A stretch of DNA of 64,000 nucleotides from JAVJUV01 sp047314965 (lineage in GTDB: Bacteria > Pseudomonadota > Alphaproteobacteria > Rhodobacterales > Rhodobacteraceae). Of this stretch, positions 46,170-54,355 are shown one piece after another. The notes under the pieces are model-generated. The model had not been told where the DNA came from and did no database searches. It was given only the letters and a program-made list of their open reading frames with translations. The stretch covers positions 1 through 64,000 of the forward strand of contig NZ_JBLBVK010000040.1 in the NCBI RefSeq assembly GCF_047314965.1, given 5' to 3'. The translations under genes and the position numbers were made by a program. How positions within the stretch are numbered: the stretch's first letter is position 1; the number at the start of each line of letters is the position of its first letter.

Positions 46170-47177
46170 ATGCCAATGCGCGCGACGACAGAAAAGGATT
46201 TCGATATCGTCGTCGTCGCTCAGGCAGGACGGCTGACTTACGAGGCCGTGCTGTTCGCGGCGTCGCTCCGGCGCTCGGCGCCCGGGTTCAAGGGACGTTT
46301 GCTGATCGCCGAACCTCAGCCGGGCCCGCTCTGGCCGTTTGACCCGAGGATCGCGGATGCCGACGCCCGGGACCTGCTCACGGATCGGCTGGGCGCCGAA
46401 ATCGTACCTTTCGACAACGTGCATTTCGGCGCCGCCTACCCGCAGGGCAACAAGATCGAGGCGCTTGCCATGCTGCCGGCCGATCGCCCTTTCGTGTTCT
46501 TCGACACCGACACCCTGATCCTCGGACCGATCGATAATGTCGCCTTCGACTTCGCGCGCCCTTCGGCCTCGATGGCCCGCGAAGCCACGTGGCCCGAACC
46601 GCCGCTGTACGGACCCGGATACTCCGGAATCTGGAAATCCATCTACGACCGCTTCGACGTACCATTCGAGCCGACACTGGACCTGACGCAACCGGACGAA
46701 CACTGGGAACGCTACCTGTATTTCAATGCGGGCTGGTTCTTCTATCGATGCCCCCGCGTCTTCGCAGACCGCATGATCCGGATCATGACCGGGCTGCGGG
46801 ACGGCACGATGCCCGAACTGGCCAGCCAGTCGCTGGACCCGTGGCTGGATCAGGCCGCGCTTCCCGTGGCGATCGCAAGCCTTGGCGGAGGCCGGCCCGG
46901 ACCGGAATTGGCCGGGCTCGACAGCACCGTCTCGCGCCATTGGCGCGCGATGCCGCTTTTCTACGTGCGCGCCTCGGACGCGGAACTGGACTACCTGAGC
47001 GACGTCACGCGGCCGAACTGGATCAAGAAGGTCCTGAAAGCCCATGAGCCGTTCCTGCGCATGATCTATCAGAACCGCGGCGCGAAGGTCCGGGCGATGT
47101 TCGACCGCGCGCAGCTGCCCGCCAGCGAGAAGGTCATTCGGAACCGGATCCGGCGCGCTGGTCTGTGGATGCGGTGA
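46170..47177 (+). CDS. Predicted GT-A fold glycosyltransferase
   Basis: This 335-residue soluble protein begins with a Rossmann-like strand (DFDIVVVAQAG) and has a DxD motif, D112-T-D114, in FVFFDTDTLILGP, and a YFNAGWFFY segment near 187-195; together these resemble nucleotide-sugar transferases of the GT-8-like group. I know of no named homologue. It follows the GT2 synthase by 74 bases, so it may act in the same glycan pathway, but a separate promoter cannot be excluded. Confidence 0.75.
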   Translation: MPMRATTEKDFDIVVVAQAGRLTYEAVLFAASLRRSAPGFKGRLLIAEPQPGPLWPFDPRIADADARDLLTDRLGAEIVPFDNVHFGAAYPQGNKIEALAMLPADRPFVFFDTDTLILGPIDNVAFDFARPSASMAREATWPEPPLYGPGYSGIWKSIYDRFDVPFEPTLDLTQPDEHWERYLYFNAGWFFYRCPRVFADRMIRIMTGLRDGTMPELASQSLDPWLDQAALPVAIASLGGGRPGPELAGLDSTVSRHWRAMPLFYVRASDAELDYLSDVTRPNWIKKVLKAHEPFLRMIYQNRGAKVRAMFDRAQLPASEKVIRNRIRRAGLWMR

Positions 47178-47256
47178 GGCAGGCGCCGGTTACCGTTGCA
47201 GAGCAGTCGATCGCCGACTAGTCTCGCGCGCGCACCTTCAGGGAGACCCAAACAAA

Positions 47257-48546
47257 ATGTCTGATCGTCAACAAGGCTTTGACACGCTTCAAATTCATGC
47301 CGGCGCCGCCCCGGACCCGGCAACCGGCGCACGCCAGGTACCGATTTATCAATCCACCGCATTCGTGTTCAAGGATGCAGCCCATGCCGCGCGTCTTTTC
47401 AATCTTCAGGAAGTCGGCTTCATCTATTCCCGCCTGACCAACCCGACGGTCGCGGCGCTGGCAGAGCGGATCACCCATCTCGAAGGCGGCGTCGGCGGTA
47501 TCTGCTGTTCGTCGGGACATGCCGCGCAGATCATGGCTCTGTTCCCACTGATGATGCCGGGCTGCAACGTGGTTGCCTCGACCCGGCTGTATGGCGGCAC
47601 CTACACCCAGCTGACCCAGACGATCAAACGTTTCGGCTGGTCGGCCAAGCTGGTCGATTTCGACGACCTGGATGCAGTGAAGGCCGCGGTCGACGAGAAC
47701 ACCCGCGCGATCTTCTGCGAGTCGATCGCTAACCCGGGCGGCTATATCACCGACCTGGACGCTATAGGAAAGCTGGCCGACGAGGTGGGGCTGCCGCTGA
47801 TCGTCGATAACACCAGCGCGTCGCCCTATCTCTGCAATCCGATCAAGCATGGCGCCACTCTGGTCGTGCACTCGACCACCAAGTACCTGACCGGCAACGG
47901 AACGGTCACGGGGGGCGCGATCGTCGATTCCGGCAAGTTCGACTGGGGTGCATCCGGCAAGTTCCCGTCGCTGGCCGCGCCCGAGCCGGCATATCACGGG
48001 CTGAACTTCTACGAGGCGCTGGGGCCGATGGCCTTTACCTTCCACTCGATCGCGGTGGGTCTGCGCGACCTGGGCATGACGATGAACCCGCAGGGCGCGC
48101 ATTACACGCTGATGGGGATCGAGACGCTCTCGCTCAGGATGCGCAAGCACGTGGACAACGCGATGAAGGTCGCCAACTGGCTGGAGAACGATCCCCGGAT
48201 CGAGAGCGTGACCTACGCGGGTCTTGCCTCATCGCCCTATGCGGATCGCGTGCCGCGCATCTGCCCGAACGGGGCCGGTGCGCTGTTCACCTTCGCGGTC
48301 AAGGGCGGTTTCGACAATTGCGTCAAGCTGATCGACTCGGTCGAATTGTTCAGCCATGTCGCCAACCTCGGAGACACGCGCTCTCTGATCATCCACTCGG
48401 CCTCGACAACCCACCGGCAGCTCAGCGACGAACAGCGCGCGGCGGCGGGTGCGGCCGACAACGTGGTGCGCGTGTCCATCGGGATCGAAGATGCGGACGA
48501 TATCATCGCTGACCTGGATCAGGCGCTGACGAAGGCGCTGGCATAA
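47257..48546 (+). CDS. metY: O-acetylhomoserine aminocarboxypropyltransferase
   Basis: This PLP enzyme makes homocysteine from O-acetylhomoserine and sulfide. The 429 residues match the MetY subgroup, which is longer than MetB or MetZ: start FDTLQIHAGAAPDPATGARQ, Y and R of the substrate pocket in IYSRLTNPT, and the PLP lysine K209 in HSTTKYLTGNG. The 79-base upstream gap is too short and lacks the pattern of a SAM riboswitch. A 3'-end stem-loop element follows 15 bases after the stop. Confidence 0.94.
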   Translation: MSDRQQGFDTLQIHAGAAPDPATGARQVPIYQSTAFVFKDAAHAARLFNLQEVGFIYSRLTNPTVAALAERITHLEGGVGGICCSSGHAAQIMALFPLMMPGCNVVASTRLYGGTYTQLTQTIKRFGWSAKLVDFDDLDAVKAAVDENTRAIFCESIANPGGYITDLDAIGKLADEVGLPLIVDNTSASPYLCNPIKHGATLVVHSTTKYLTGNGTVTGGAIVDSGKFDWGASGKFPSLAAPEPAYHGLNFYEALGPMAFTFHSIAVGLRDLGMTMNPQGAHYTLMGIETLSLRMRKHVDNAMKVANWLENDPRIESVTYAGLASSPYADRVPRICPNGAGALFTFAVKGGFDNCVKLIDSVELFSHVANLGDTRSLIIHSASTTHRQLSDEQRAAAGAADNVVRVSIGIEDADDIIADLDQALTKALA

Positions 48547-48560
48547 GCACGAACCGGGGT

Positions 48561-48626
48561 GGGGGGCTTTGCCCCCCGCCTCCCTCCGGTCGGCTCCCCC
48601 CAACATATTTGAGCCAAGAAGAAGAA
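48561..48626 (+). repeat. 3'-end intergenic element, copy C
   Basis: GGGGGGC-TTT-GCCCCCC (48561-48577), then CTCCCCCCAACATATTTG and AGCCAAGAAGAAGAA. It begins 15 bases after the metY stop on the same strand. The part order matches copies A and D closely. Confidence 0.72.
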
Positions 48627-48737
48627 CGGCGGCCTGCCCATAAAAGGCACCGCCGCCGTCTGAAGGATCCTGTCCTTCTCCTTGGGCGGTCATCGGCGTG
48701 CCCGCCTGTACCGCCCGCCCGTTTTGAAACAACTGTC

Positions 48738-48785
48738 TTTCTTCTTGGTAAAAATATGCCGGGGGTCCGGGGGCAGCGCCCCCGG
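48738..48785 (-). repeat. 3'-end intergenic element, copy D
   Basis: Read on the minus strand, an 8-bp stem (CCGGGGGC / GCCCCCGG, GCT loop, 48785-48767) is followed by ACCCCCGGCATATTT and ACCAAGAAGAAA. It begins 34 bases after the pdxJ stop in the pdxJ sense. With copy C it fills the convergent metY-pdxJ gap, each copy facing its own gene. Confidence 0.75.
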
Positions 48786-48818
48786 CCGGTCGGCGCCCGG
48801 AAGGGCGGCGAAACCGGA

Positions 48819-49562
48819 TCAGGCGCGCGCTTCGTTCATGATCCGCCGCATCTCGGCGATCGCCGGCTTCAGTCCCCGGAAGATTGCCTCGCCGATAAGG
48901 AAATGGCCGATATTCAGTTCCCGCACCTCGGGAAACGCGGCAACCGGGGCAACGGTGTCGTAGGTCAGGCCATGGCCGGCATGCACCTCGAGACCCAGTG
49001 AGTGGGCAAAGGCAGACATCTCGCGCAGCCTCTCGAGTTCGGCGTCGCGTTCGGCGAAACGGCCTTCCGCATGGGCGTCGCAATAGGCGCCGGTATGCAG
49101 TTCGATCACCTGCGCCCCGATGCGGTTGGCGGCCTCGATCTGGCGGCGGTCGGCGGCGATGAAAATCGAGACGCGGCAGCCGGCATCTCGCAGGGGCGCT
49201 ATGAAATGGGCAAGGCGGTTCTCGTCCTGTGCGACCTCCAGACCGCCTTCCGTCGTCCGCTCTTCCCGCTTCTCGGGCACGATGCAAACGGCGTGAGGCC
49301 TGTGACGGAGCGCGATCGCCTGCATTTCTTCGGTCGCGGCCATCTCAAAGTTGAGCGGAACCGACAGCAATTCCATCAGCCCCTCGATGTCGCGGTCAGA
49401 GATGTGACGTCGGTCTTCGCGCAAATGCGCGGTGATACCATCGGCCCCGGCCTCTTCCGCCACGCGGGCGGCACGGAGGGGATCCGGATAATCGCCACCG
49501 CGTGCATTGCGCACGGTGGCGACATGGTCGATGTTGACGCCAAGTCTGAGGTGTTCCGCCAT
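48819..49562 (-). CDS. pdxJ: Pyridoxine 5'-phosphate synthase
   Basis: PdxJ condenses 1-deoxyxylulose 5-phosphate with 3-amino-2-oxopropyl phosphate in vitamin B6 synthesis. The start at ATG 49562 yields 247 residues that open with the conserved RLGVNIDHVATVRNARG; an upstream in-frame extension of 28 residues is not conserved in type. The barrel motifs ADGITAHLREDRRHI, CIVPEKREE and LEVHAGHGL are present. The product feeds PLP enzymes such as MetY, though the two genes are convergent. Confidence 0.96.
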   Translation of the reverse strand: MAEHLRLGVNIDHVATVRNARGGDYPDPLRAARVAEEAGADGITAHLREDRRHISDRDIEGLMELLSVPLNFEMAATEEMQAIALRHRPHAVCIVPEKREERTTEGGLEVAQDENRLAHFIAPLRDAGCRVSIFIAADRRQIEAANRIGAQVIELHTGAYCDAHAEGRFAERDAELERLREMSAFAHSLGLEVHAGHGLTYDTVAPVAAFPEVRELNIGHFLIGEAIFRGLKPAIAEMRRIMNEARA

Positions 49563-49628
49563 TGTCTTGCCCTGGTTCGCTGATCTGGCGGCACCGTAGG
49601 GAGAGTGTCGGCGCGAGTCCATGGGGGT

Positions 49629-50564
49629 ATGAATGACGGGTTGCACAGGAGACGGGCCGGAGAGGATTTGCCTGGCGCTGAAGGCACCAAACGCGGGCGG
49701 ACGGGCTTGACCCGGCTGCTTGCCATCGCCGTTCTGACGATGGTGGCCTTTGCCTCCAACTCGATCCTGAACCGCGCGGCGCTGACGGACGGTGTGACCG
49801 GTCCTGCCGCTTTCGCCGCCGTCCGGACCCTGTCAGGCGCGCTGTGCCTTGTCGCGCTCTGCGCCCTGCGGCATGGCCTGCCCCGCCTCTTCCGACCAGG
49901 ACGCTGGGTCGGGACGGGCGCGCTTCTGGTGTACATGCTGGGCTTTTCCTTCGCCTATGTCGCCCTCGACGCCGGTGTCGGCGCGCTGATCCTCTTCGGT
50001 GGCGTGCAGGTGACGATGTTCGCCGGGGCGCTGATGGGCGGCGAGCGGCCTCACCCGGCGCGCTGGATTGGTGCGGCCGTGGCCTTTGGCGGCCTGATCT
50101 GGCTGCTCTGGCCTGCGGGGACCACTGCACCCGATATGGGCGCTGCGCTGATGATGGCTCTCGCCGCAGCCGGATGGGGTGTCTATTCGCTGGCCGGCCG
50201 CGGAGCCGGCGACCCCTTGAGTGAAACAGCCGCGAATTTTCTGCTGGCCGCGCCCTTCGTGCTTCTGGCCTGGTTGATCCTGCCGGATGACATCGGGACG
50301 AGGGGCGCGGTCCTGGCCGTGATTTCGGGCGCGATCACTTCGGGGCTGGGCTATGCGATGTGGTATTCTCTGCTCCCCAGGATCGACGCCTCGGTCGCCG
50401 CGCTGGTTCAGCTGACCGTGCCTGTGATCGCGCTGGCCGGTGGCGCGCTCTTGTTGGCGGAATTGCCGACCGTCCGGCTTGTGGTGGCCAGCGCGGTTGT
50501 GCTGGGAGGCGTGGCCTTCGGGGTGCTTGGGTCTCAGCGCAGGATCGGCTCGAGCGGATCATAG
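49629..50564 (+). CDS. EamA-type drug/metabolite transporter
   Basis: This ten-helix DMT-superfamily permease has two EamA repeats (about residues 28-145 and 160-300). GVGALILFGGVQVTMFAGALMGGE ends the first repeat, and LVQLTVPVIALAGGALLLAELP the second; both are the family's typical closing helices. The start is uncertain: ATG 49629 follows GGGGGT, but a TTG at 49707 would start directly at the first helix (TRLLAIAVLTMVAFASNS). Its last 31 bases overlap the end of the convergent NUDIX gene. The substrate is unknown. Confidence 0.85.
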   Translation: MNDGLHRRRAGEDLPGAEGTKRGRTGLTRLLAIAVLTMVAFASNSILNRAALTDGVTGPAAFAAVRTLSGALCLVALCALRHGLPRLFRPGRWVGTGALLVYMLGFSFAYVALDAGVGALILFGGVQVTMFAGALMGGERPHPARWIGAAVAFGGLIWLLWPAGTTAPDMGAALMMALAAAGWGVYSLAGRGAGDPLSETAANFLLAAPFVLLAWLILPDDIGTRGAVLAVISGAITSGLGYAMWYSLLPRIDASVAALVQLTVPVIALAGGALLLAELPTVRLVVASAVVLGGVAFGVLGSQRRIGSSGS

Positions 50565-50992
50565 GCCGCGGTGCCCGTATGATCCCAGACGACGGCGGCA
50601 AGGCTGTCCGGCTTGATCCGGAGGGTGGCCATCTCGTCCCGCGTGACCCAGCGGCGCTCGGTGACGACGCCTTCGGGATCGGTCCAGTCGCCGAAGGGGT
50701 TCCCGGCAAGGATGGTGCAGCGAAAATAGATATCGACCTGGTGGAAAGCGCCGTCGGGATCGTGGAATTCGTTGACCAGAACGGCCGGCCCCACCTCGAC
50801 GGTCAGTCCCGTTTCCTCGTGGATTTCGCGGGCCAGGTTGTCCGGAAGTGACTGGTGCGGCTCGACGCCGCCTCCCGGCGCGCACATCAGATCGCTTTTC
50901 CCGCCGGGCCAGGCATTGACCAGAAGCAGCCGGTTGTCGTGCATCACGATGCCTCGCACCGCCAACCGGGGGCGCGCGCGCATCGTCGTCAT
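50534..50992 (-). CDS. NUDIX hydrolase
   Basis: This is a 152-residue single-domain NUDIX protein. The box runs from G41 to L63: GGGVEPHQ followed by REIHEETGL with the metal-binding glutamates E56, E59 and E60. The first glutamate of the consensus (G-x5-E) is replaced by Q47. Its start overlaps the purK stop by four bases, so it is co-transcribed with purE-purK. The substrate, a nucleoside diphosphate derivative in general, is not predictable. Confidence 0.9.
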   Translation of the reverse strand: MTTMRARPRLAVRGIVMHDNRLLLVNAWPGGKSDLMCAPGGGVEPHQSLPDNLAREIHEETGLTVEVGPAVLVNEFHDPDGAFHQVDIYFRCTILAGNPFGDWTDPEGVVTERRWVTRDEMATLRIKPDSLAAVVWDHTGTAAYDPLEPILR

Positions 50993-52086
50993 CCGCGGTC
51001 GGTGGCGGGCGCCAGTACCCGCGTGACATGGCCCATCTTGCGGCCCGGTCGCGCCTCGGCCTTGCCGTAGAGATGCAGGAGCGCGCCGGTTTCAGCCGCG
51101 ATCGCAGGCACCTCGTCCAGGTCGTCGCCAATCAGGTTGGTCATCTCGACATCGGAATGACGCACCGGATCGACAAGCGGCCAGCCCGCCACGGCGCGGA
51201 TGTGCTGTTCGAACTGGCTGATGACCGCGCCCGCCTCGGTCCAGTGGCCGGAATTGTGGACGCGCGGCGCGATCTCGTTGACCAGGAGGCCGTCGGGCGT
51301 GTGGAACAGTTCGACACCCAGAACACCGACGTAGTCAAGGGCGGCAAGGATCGTGCCGGCAGCGCCGAAGGCGCTTTCGCGGGTATCTTCGTCTATCTCG
51401 GCGGGTACGCGCGTGGTGTGCAGGATACCGTCCTTGTGGACGTTCTCGCCCGGCTCGAAACAGGCGATGGTGCCATCCAGACCGCGCGCGGCGATGACGC
51501 TGATCTCGCGGTCGAAATCGACGAAGCCTTCGAGGATGGCGTCGGCCCCTTTCATGGCGGCCAGCGCAGCGGTGGCGTCGTGCGGGCCGTCGATCCGGGC
51601 CTGCCCTTTGCCGTCATAGCCAAGACGGCGCGTCTTCAGAATGCAGGGCGTTCCGACGCGGGCCATCCCTTGCGACAGTTCGGCGGAAGCGGAGCCTCCC
51701 GGCGAGACCGGCGCGAAGGGCGCGGTGCCAAGGCCGATCTCGTTCAGGAAGGTCTTTTCCGTCAACCGGTCCTGGCTGACCGCCAATGCCTGACGGTTGG
51801 GGCGGATCGGGACCTCGGCCTCGATCAGGTCCAGCGCGGCTGCGGGCACATTCTCGAATTCATAGGTCACCACGTCCACCGATTGCGCGAAGGCGCGCAG
51901 TGCTTCAACGTCCTCGTAGGACGCAGTCGTGGTGGTCTGCGCCACTTCTCCGGCGGGCGGGTTGGCGCCAGGCTCGTAGATATGCACGTGAAACCCGAGA
52001 CGCGCCGCGGCCATGGCCAGCATCCGGCCCAGCTGACCGCCGCCAAGGATGCCGATGGTTTGGCCGGGAACGAGGGTGTCACTCAT
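50989..52086 (-). CDS. purK: 5-(carboxyamino)imidazole ribonucleotide synthase
   Basis: PurK uses ATP and bicarbonate to carboxylate aminoimidazole ribonucleotide in purine synthesis. The 365-residue ATP-grasp protein starts at ATG 52086 and opens with GQTIGILGGGQLGRMLA; YEFENVP, KTRRLGYDGKGQ and NEIAPRVHNSGH are the family motifs. It overlaps the purE end by eight bases and the NUDIX start by four, indicating one operon. Confidence 0.96.
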   Translation of the reverse strand: MSDTLVPGQTIGILGGGQLGRMLAMAAARLGFHVHIYEPGANPPAGEVAQTTTTASYEDVEALRAFAQSVDVVTYEFENVPAAALDLIEAEVPIRPNRQALAVSQDRLTEKTFLNEIGLGTAPFAPVSPGGSASAELSQGMARVGTPCILKTRRLGYDGKGQARIDGPHDATAALAAMKGADAILEGFVDFDREISVIAARGLDGTIACFEPGENVHKDGILHTTRVPAEIDEDTRESAFGAAGTILAALDYVGVLGVELFHTPDGLLVNEIAPRVHNSGHWTEAGAVISQFEQHIRAVAGWPLVDPVRHSDVEMTNLIGDDLDEVPAIAAETGALLHLYGKAEARPGRKMGHVTRVLAPATDRG

Positions 52087-52564
52087 CGGAGGGTTCCTCG
52101 GGGATGGAGGCCGAGAGGGCCGCGCGCCAGTCATCGACGCGTTTTGCAAGCTCGGTGTCGTGAATTGCGAGTATCTGCGCCGCCATCAGGCCCGCGTTCA
52201 TCGCACCGGCCGAACCGATCGCCATGGTCGCCACGGGGAAACCGCGCGGCATCTGAAGGATGGAGTAGAGGCTGTCGACACCTTTCAACGCACGCGTTTC
52301 GACCGGCACGCCGATCACGGGAACACGGGTTTTCGAGGCCATCATGCCTGGAAGATGGGCCGCGCCCCCTGCCCCGGCGATGATCACCTTCAGGCCCCGC
52401 TCGACCGCGGTCTTGCCGTAGGTCCAAAGCCGGTCGGGCGTGCGGTGGGCCGAGACGATCTTGACCTCGTGCGTGACGCCGAGTTCGCCCAGGATCTCGG
52501 CTGCGGGTTTCAGAGTGGGCCAGTCCGACTGGCTGCCCATGATGATGCCTACATCTACCGACAT
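52079..52564 (-). CDS. purE: N5-carboxyaminoimidazole ribonucleotide mutase
   Basis: PurE moves the carboxyl group on the PurK product to give carboxyaminoimidazole ribonucleotide. The 161 residues are typical of class I PurE: GSQSDWPT (10-17, with S11 and D14 in the active site), SAHRTPDR (39-46, with H40 and R41) and AGAGGAAHLPGM. It is first in the purE-purK-nudix series; the 57 bases to the next minus-strand gene upstream may hold a promoter. Confidence 0.97.
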   Translation of the reverse strand: MSVDVGIIMGSQSDWPTLKPAAEILGELGVTHEVKIVSAHRTPDRLWTYGKTAVERGLKVIIAGAGGAAHLPGMMASKTRVPVIGVPVETRALKGVDSLYSILQMPRGFPVATMAIGSAGAMNAGLMAAQILAIHDTELAKRVDDWRAALSASIPEEPSDE

Positions 52565-52621
52565 ATACCTTCCTTTCAGGACGGCGCGACACTAGCCGCA
52601 CCCCGCCCGGGCCGCAATCGC

Positions 52622-52846
52622 TCAGGCGATGATGTCGGGAAAGAGTCTGTCCTCAAGGGCCTGAATCTGGTCCTTCAGGTGCAGTTTCTTCTTCTTGAGG
52701 CGCCGGACCGTCAACTGATCCGCGGTTCCGCGCTCTTCAAGTGCCCGGATGGCATCGTCAAGGTCGCGATGTTCGCGCTTCAGGGTCGCGATTTCGACGC
52801 GAAGAACTTCCTCCGTCATCATTTTGCGCGGCGGCGTGTGGCTCAT
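52622..52846 (-). CDS. DUF465 (YdcH-like) small coiled-coil protein
   Basis: A 74-residue protein with the DUF465 pattern: EVLRVEIATLKREHRDLDDAI, then LTVRRLKKKKLHLKDQI. The heptad-like spacing and charge indicate an antiparallel helical hairpin. The function of the family is unknown. It is divergent from hsp20 across a 160-base gap and lies 57 bases before purE on the same strand. Confidence 0.9.
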   Translation of the reverse strand: MSHTPPRKMMTEEVLRVEIATLKREHRDLDDAIRALEERGTADQLTVRRLKKKKLHLKDQIQALEDRLFPDIIA

Positions 52847-52916
52847 CCTGGCATCCGGTTATCAAGGGATGGTTTTAAAATAGCGATAACATCCCTCTTT
52901 ATAAAGGCCTTTCACA

Positions 52917-52945
52917 CTTGCGAAGCCTTATGAGCACCCCCATAT
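52917..52945 (+). promoter_or_regulatory. Sigma-32 (RpoH) type promoter of hsp20
   Basis: CTTGCG (52917-52922), 15 bases of spacer and CCCCATAT (52938-52945) match the heat-shock consensus CTTGAA / CCCCATnT. The start of transcription would be about 52951, 56 bases before the hsp20 ATG. Confidence 0.75.
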
Positions 52946-52955
52946 TTCGCTCAAG

Positions 52956-53004
52956 CGGGTTGCCATACGGGACCCGGACATTCGTCGCTTGGATCGAGGA
53001 CGAG
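52956..53004 (+). promoter_or_regulatory. ROSE-like RNA thermometer in the hsp20 leader
   Basis: Two hairpins fill the leader. The first pairs CGGGT (52956-52960) with ACCCG (52972-52976). The second (52981-53004) pairs UCGCU (52985-52989) with the Shine-Dalgarno AGGA (52997-53000), leaving G52987 bulged, and extends outward with three further pairs (UCG with CGA). A U(U/C)GCU opposite the Shine-Dalgarno with a bulged G is the hallmark of ROSE elements. Heat should melt it and allow translation. Confidence 0.7.
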
Positions 53005-53006
53005 AC

Positions 53007-53420
53007 ATGAGCAAACTGACCCTGGGGACACATCCCTTCCTTCTTGGCTTCGATCAGCTGGAACGGCTGGTGGAGCGGACCGCGAAAGCCGAGAACGGCT
53101 ATCCGCCCTACAACATCGAACAGCTTGGTGACAATGCGTTCCGGATCACTCTGGCCGTGGCCGGGTTCGCGGACGAAGACCTGTCGATCACCGTCGAGGA
53201 CCGCCAGCTTGTCGTGCGCGGCAAGCAGGCCGACGACGCCGACGACCGCGTTTTCCTGCATCGCGGCATCGCGGCGCGTCAGTTCCAGCGGACTTTCCTT
53301 CTGGCCGAAGGCGTCGAAGTTGCAGGAGCCGCGCTGACGAATGGTCTGTTGCATGTCGAACTGAAACGAGCGGTGCCCGAAACCGTCGTCAGGACGATCC
53401 GTATCGAGAAAGCCAAGTGA
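53007..53420 (+). CDS. Small heat shock protein (Hsp20/IbpA family)
   Basis: This holdase binds unfolding proteins during heat stress. The 137 residues show the class A alphaproteobacterial opening (FLLGFDQLERLVERT), YPPYNIEQLGDNAFRI at the start of the alpha-crystallin domain (about 33-125), and a C-terminal I-R-I (residues about 131-133) that fits the IxI anchor. I start at ATG 53007, six bases after AGGA. Regulation by RpoH and a ROSE-like thermometer is indicated upstream. DUF1150 follows after ten bases. Confidence 0.94.
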   Translation: MSKLTLGTHPFLLGFDQLERLVERTAKAENGYPPYNIEQLGDNAFRITLAVAGFADEDLSITVEDRQLVVRGKQADDADDRVFLHRGIAARQFQRTFLLAEGVEVAGAALTNGLLHVELKRAVPETVVRTIRIEKAK

Positions 53421-53430
53421 GGGGTTAACG

Positions 53431-53658
53431 ATGAATACACCGTTTGATTTGCATGACGCCGATCAGGATCGGATCGTCTATATCCGCCCCGTGGATGTGG
53501 CGGAACTGCCTGAAGATGTGCGTACCCAGGCCGAAGGACGGGACCACGTCTATGCGGTCCACAGTGCCGCGGGCGAACGCCTGGCCCTGGTCGCGGACCG
53601 GAAACTGGCGTTCATCCTGGCGCGGCAGAACGACTTTGCCCCGGTGAACGTGCATTGA
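53431..53658 (+). CDS. DUF1150 family protein
   Basis: This 75-residue protein has the DUF1150 pattern: YIRPVDVAELPEDV, then HDHVYAVHSA-like GRDHVYAVHSAAGERLALV and AFILARQNDFAPVNVH at the C terminus. Members sit beside hsp20 genes in many alphaproteobacteria. It starts ten bases after hsp20, so it is likely heat induced. The function is unknown; a perfect stem-loop follows the stop. Confidence 0.88.
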   Translation: MNTPFDLHDADQDRIVYIRPVDVAELPEDVRTQAEGRDHVYAVHSAAGERLALVADRKLAFILARQNDFAPVNVH

Positions 53659-53664
53659 CGATGA

Positions 53665-53686
53665 CTGGCGGGGACTACCCCGCCAG
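53665..53686 (+). terminator. Stem-loop after the hsp20-DUF1150 unit
   Basis: CTGGCGGGG (53665-53673) pairs perfectly with CCCCGCCAG (53678-53686) around ACTA. It starts seven bases after the DUF1150 stop. A clear U-tract is missing, so termination may be partial; the RidA gene follows 59 bases later. Confidence 0.55.
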
Positions 53687-53745
53687 CCAAGTTGACTCTC
53701 TCTGGTGACTTCGCGACGCTTCCCGAAAAGCCCGGAGTTGCAACC

Positions 53746-54099
53746 ATGTCCATCCGCCGATTCCCCGAAGGCCGAACTGGCCGCTCTGCCGCCGTGTCAC
53801 GTGCCGGTCTGGTCTATGCCGTCGCTGTCGATCCGGTCGAGGCCGAGGGGCTTGCCGCACAGACACGGAACGCGCTTGCGGAACTGGACCGCGTGCTTGC
53901 CCTGGCCGGTGCGGACAAGTCCGGGCTTCTCCAGGCAACGGTCTACATCACCGACATGGCGGCCAAGCAGGAGATGGACGACGTCTGGTGCGACTGGATC
54001 GGACCGGAAGAGAACTGGCCGCAGCGCGCCTGCGTCTGCGTGACGCTCGCCGGCGGGCACCTGGTGGAGATCGTCGTGACGGCTGCGAAGGCCGGGTGA
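53746..54099 (+). CDS. RidA/YjgF-family protein
   Basis: RidA-type proteins hydrolyse reactive enamine/imine intermediates from PLP enzymes. The 117 residues start at ATG 53746 (RRFPEGRTGRSAAVSRAGLVY) and contain Q-x-R (QTRNALAELDRVLALAG), the TVYITDM strand and W-P-x-RACVCV at about 92-100. In strict RidA enzymes the key arginine lies in R-x-x-V; here RACV is present, which supports activity, but the N-terminal part differs from E. coli RidA, so it may belong to one of the Rid subfamilies. Confidence 0.9.
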   Translation: MSIRRFPEGRTGRSAAVSRAGLVYAVAVDPVEAEGLAAQTRNALAELDRVLALAGADKSGLLQATVYITDMAAKQEMDDVWCDWIGPEENWPQRACVCVTLAGGHLVEIVVTAAKAG

Positions 54100-54355
54100 C
54101 GCCTGAGGTCGGAATAGACCGTTTCTGACGTACAGGTCTCGGCAGAGGGATTATGTCCGATGGGCGGACCAACCGGACTTTCGGCCATTCGTGCGCCTGA
54201 ACAACATGATCTGGACGAGATCGACGGAATCCACATCGTGCTGCAAAAGGAGCAGCACAAGCGACAGCGTCTTGAAGCGTGTGCCCGTACACAGAGATCG
54301 ATACATTCCAAGCAGCAATTCGCTGCCGTCGTGAAGGAGTGTGTGGCGATCAACC
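54100..54355. other. Gap without a supported gene
   Basis: These 256 bases after the RidA gene contain open frames on both strands (up to about 100 codons) but none has a ribosome-binding site, codon pattern or family similarity I trust. The base use is more A/T-rich than that of the neighbours. It may be a decayed gene or the 3' region of the orphan lipoprotein transcript. Confidence 0.4.

Noticed and set aside
47178..47256. A SAM-type riboswitch before metY
   Set aside because: The 79-base gap lacks the conserved core of the SAM-II or SAM/SAH classes that I know from alphaproteobacteria.
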